In this document: positions 22,684-23,475 of the stretch, one piece after another | Layout: every line of letters starts with the position of its first letter | Numbering within the stretch: the stretch's first letter is position 1 | Virus record (IMG/VR): IMGVR_UViG_3300025120_000567 | Coordinates: 1-23,475 of that record | Strand: one strand, 5' to 3' | Source: a virus | DNA length: 23,475 bases | Position numbers and translations under genes: made by a program | Notes under the pieces: generated by a model | The model's database searches: none | Told to the model about the DNA's origin: nothing | What the model saw: the letters and a program-made list of their open reading frames with translations, nothing else

Positions 22684-23344
22684 TGACATTGATTACATCT
22701 ACGAGAAATTAAGTTCTCTTTATCCCAACTACGCTAATAAAAAACCAAAGGCCAAAATATATTCAAAAGCGTACACCAGTCTTATAGGTGTGATGCTTTC
22801 TGCACAATCTCAAGACAAACGAACAGCGATTGCATGTAGACAATTATTCTCACTGGCCAACACTCCGGAAGACATGCTCAAACTCACACAAGAAGAAGTA
22901 ATTGAGGCAATCAGGCCTGCAGGACTGTTTAATGCCAAGTCAAAAAATATACTTGCCACTAGCAAGATGTTGCTAGAAGAATTTAGTGGACGGGTGCCAC
23001 ATACTCAGAAAGAGTTAATGACACTGCCTGGTGTTGGACGTAAGAGTTCAGACATCGTGATGCGATTCGTTTTTGGCGAACCACACATAGCAGTGGACAC
23101 ACACGTTTTCAGAATGTTGTGGAGATTGGGGTGGGCCGACAGCCTGGACGAGGGCAAGGCATCTATCACCGTAAACAACACCACGCCTGGCAAGTACAAG
23201 TATGGTGCACACATGTGGTTGATAACACACGCCAAATACGTTTGTAAATCTAGAACACCTGTGTGCAATGAATGTGTGATCACTGCCGCTTGTGACAAAA
23301 GAGATATCACTGTTCCAAAGAACAAATTACGCCAAAAAGTATAA
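22670..23344 (+). CDS. nth: Endonuclease III (Nth) DNA glycosylase/AP lyase
   Basis: A complete Nth of 224 aa (E. coli Nth is 211). It removes oxidised pyrimidines and cuts the resulting AP site in base-excision repair. LSAQSQDKR (43-51) precedes the helix-hairpin-helix LPGVGRK (119-125) with catalytic Lys125. AVDTHVFR (141-148) holds catalytic Asp143. The [4Fe-4S] ligands C192-x6-C199-x2-C202-x5-C208 are all intact, so the protein should be active. The ATG lies in the helicase 3' end, overlapping 14 bases, suggesting co-expression with the replisome. Confidence 0.95.
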   Translation: MKNSNDIDYIYEKLSSLYPNYANKKPKAKIYSKAYTSLIGVMLSAQSQDKRTAIACRQLFSLANTPEDMLKLTQEEVIEAIRPAGLFNAKSKNILATSKMLLEEFSGRVPHTQKELMTLPGVGRKSSDIVMRFVFGEPHIAVDTHVFRMLWRLGWADSLDEGKASITVNNTTPGKYKYGAHMWLITHAKYVCKSRTPVCNECVITAACDKRDITVPKNKLRQKV

Positions 23345-23361
23345 CCAAAATAATATACGCA

Positions 23362-23369
23362 GATAAATA
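23362..23369 (+). promoter_or_regulatory. Late-promoter-like box GATAAATA
   Basis: GATAAATA fits the relaxed NATAAATA late motif reported for marine T4-like phages and lies about 49 bases before the partial gene at the window end, in the gap after nth. Several chance 7-of-8 matches are expected in the window, so support is modest. Confidence 0.35.
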
Positions 23370-23417
23370 TTCCTGTCCAGAGCTTTATGCGAGAGGCGAT
23401 AACAGGCAAACATAGGC

Positions 23418-23475
23418 ATGAAAAATAAAGAACTAAACGACATAACAAGGCTATACGATAGATTCATTAGGCATT
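23418..23475 (+). CDS. Partial gene at the window edge
   Basis: A frame starting at ATG 23418 is open to the window end and encodes MKNKELNDITRLYDRFIRH. Composition is typical of the N-terminus of a helical phage protein. No strong Shine-Dalgarno sequence is visible. A separate 13-codon frame (23387-23428) overlaps its start. A late-promoter-like box lies upstream, so this may begin a late gene. The product is unknown because the gene is cut off. Confidence 0.4.
   Translation, partial: MKNKELNDITRLYDRFIRH

Noticed and set aside
1-23475. tRNA genes, CRISPR arrays, transposases or attachment sites
   Set aside because: No regularly spaced direct repeats, transposase motifs or cloverleaf-like intergenic sequence were seen; the largest gap is only about 110 bases. 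A tRNAscan run would settle tRNAs.

Overview
The window is part of a T4-like myovirus genome, most likely a marine one, though the host cannot be fixed from this sequence. It carries a dense set of T4-type replication and recombination genes: UvsX, UvsY, UvsW, clamp-loader subunit gp62, primase gp61 and helicase gp41. Genes are packed with 1-26 bp overlaps, no gap exceeds about 110 bp, and no rRNA, tRNA, CRISPR array or transposase is visible. No photosynthesis gene that would point to a cyanobacterial host is present.

Layout. (1) 1-1890: the possible tail of an upstream gene, then a promoter and the uvsX - small acidic protein - uvsY operon. (2) 1874-12040: an accessory island of about 10 kb, located between uvsY and uvsW. 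It encodes a HAD-like phosphatase, several glycosyltransferases (GT8-like, GT61, a GT-A enzyme and four related GT-B/capsule-type proteins), two FkbM-type methyltransferases, an SGNH-type hydrolase, a 2-oxoglutarate/Fe(II) oxygenase and a DUF115/CstII-like protein. Four of these genes (3177-5887) form a minus-strand block. (3) 12026-12508: a minus-strand SprT-like metalloprotease. (4) 12573-18273: a plus-strand operon with a good promoter, holding a protein with a possible HARP-like segment, UvsW, several conserved small proteins, gp62, a CCHC-finger protein, a miniature relative of bacterial DNA polymerase III alpha and a small protein that ends in a terminator. (5) 18266-18640: a minus-strand gene, then a virion structural gene behind a perfect T4 late-promoter sequence. 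(6) 19490-23344: primase gp61, an AT-rich sulfotransferase-like gene, helicase gp41 and a complete endonuclease III, followed by a partial gene at the window end.

How it fits together: the core genes provide primer synthesis, unwinding, sliding-clamp loading, recombination and fork remodelling. The island probably decorates a glycan, either the host envelope (for example to block superinfection) or phage virion proteins. That role is inferred from families only. The most notable observations are the miniature DnaE-like protein that keeps all three catalytic aspartate positions, the possible HARP-like protein beside UvsW, the fourfold glycosyltransferase family, and several -10 boxes placed so close to start codons that leaderless transcripts are predicted.
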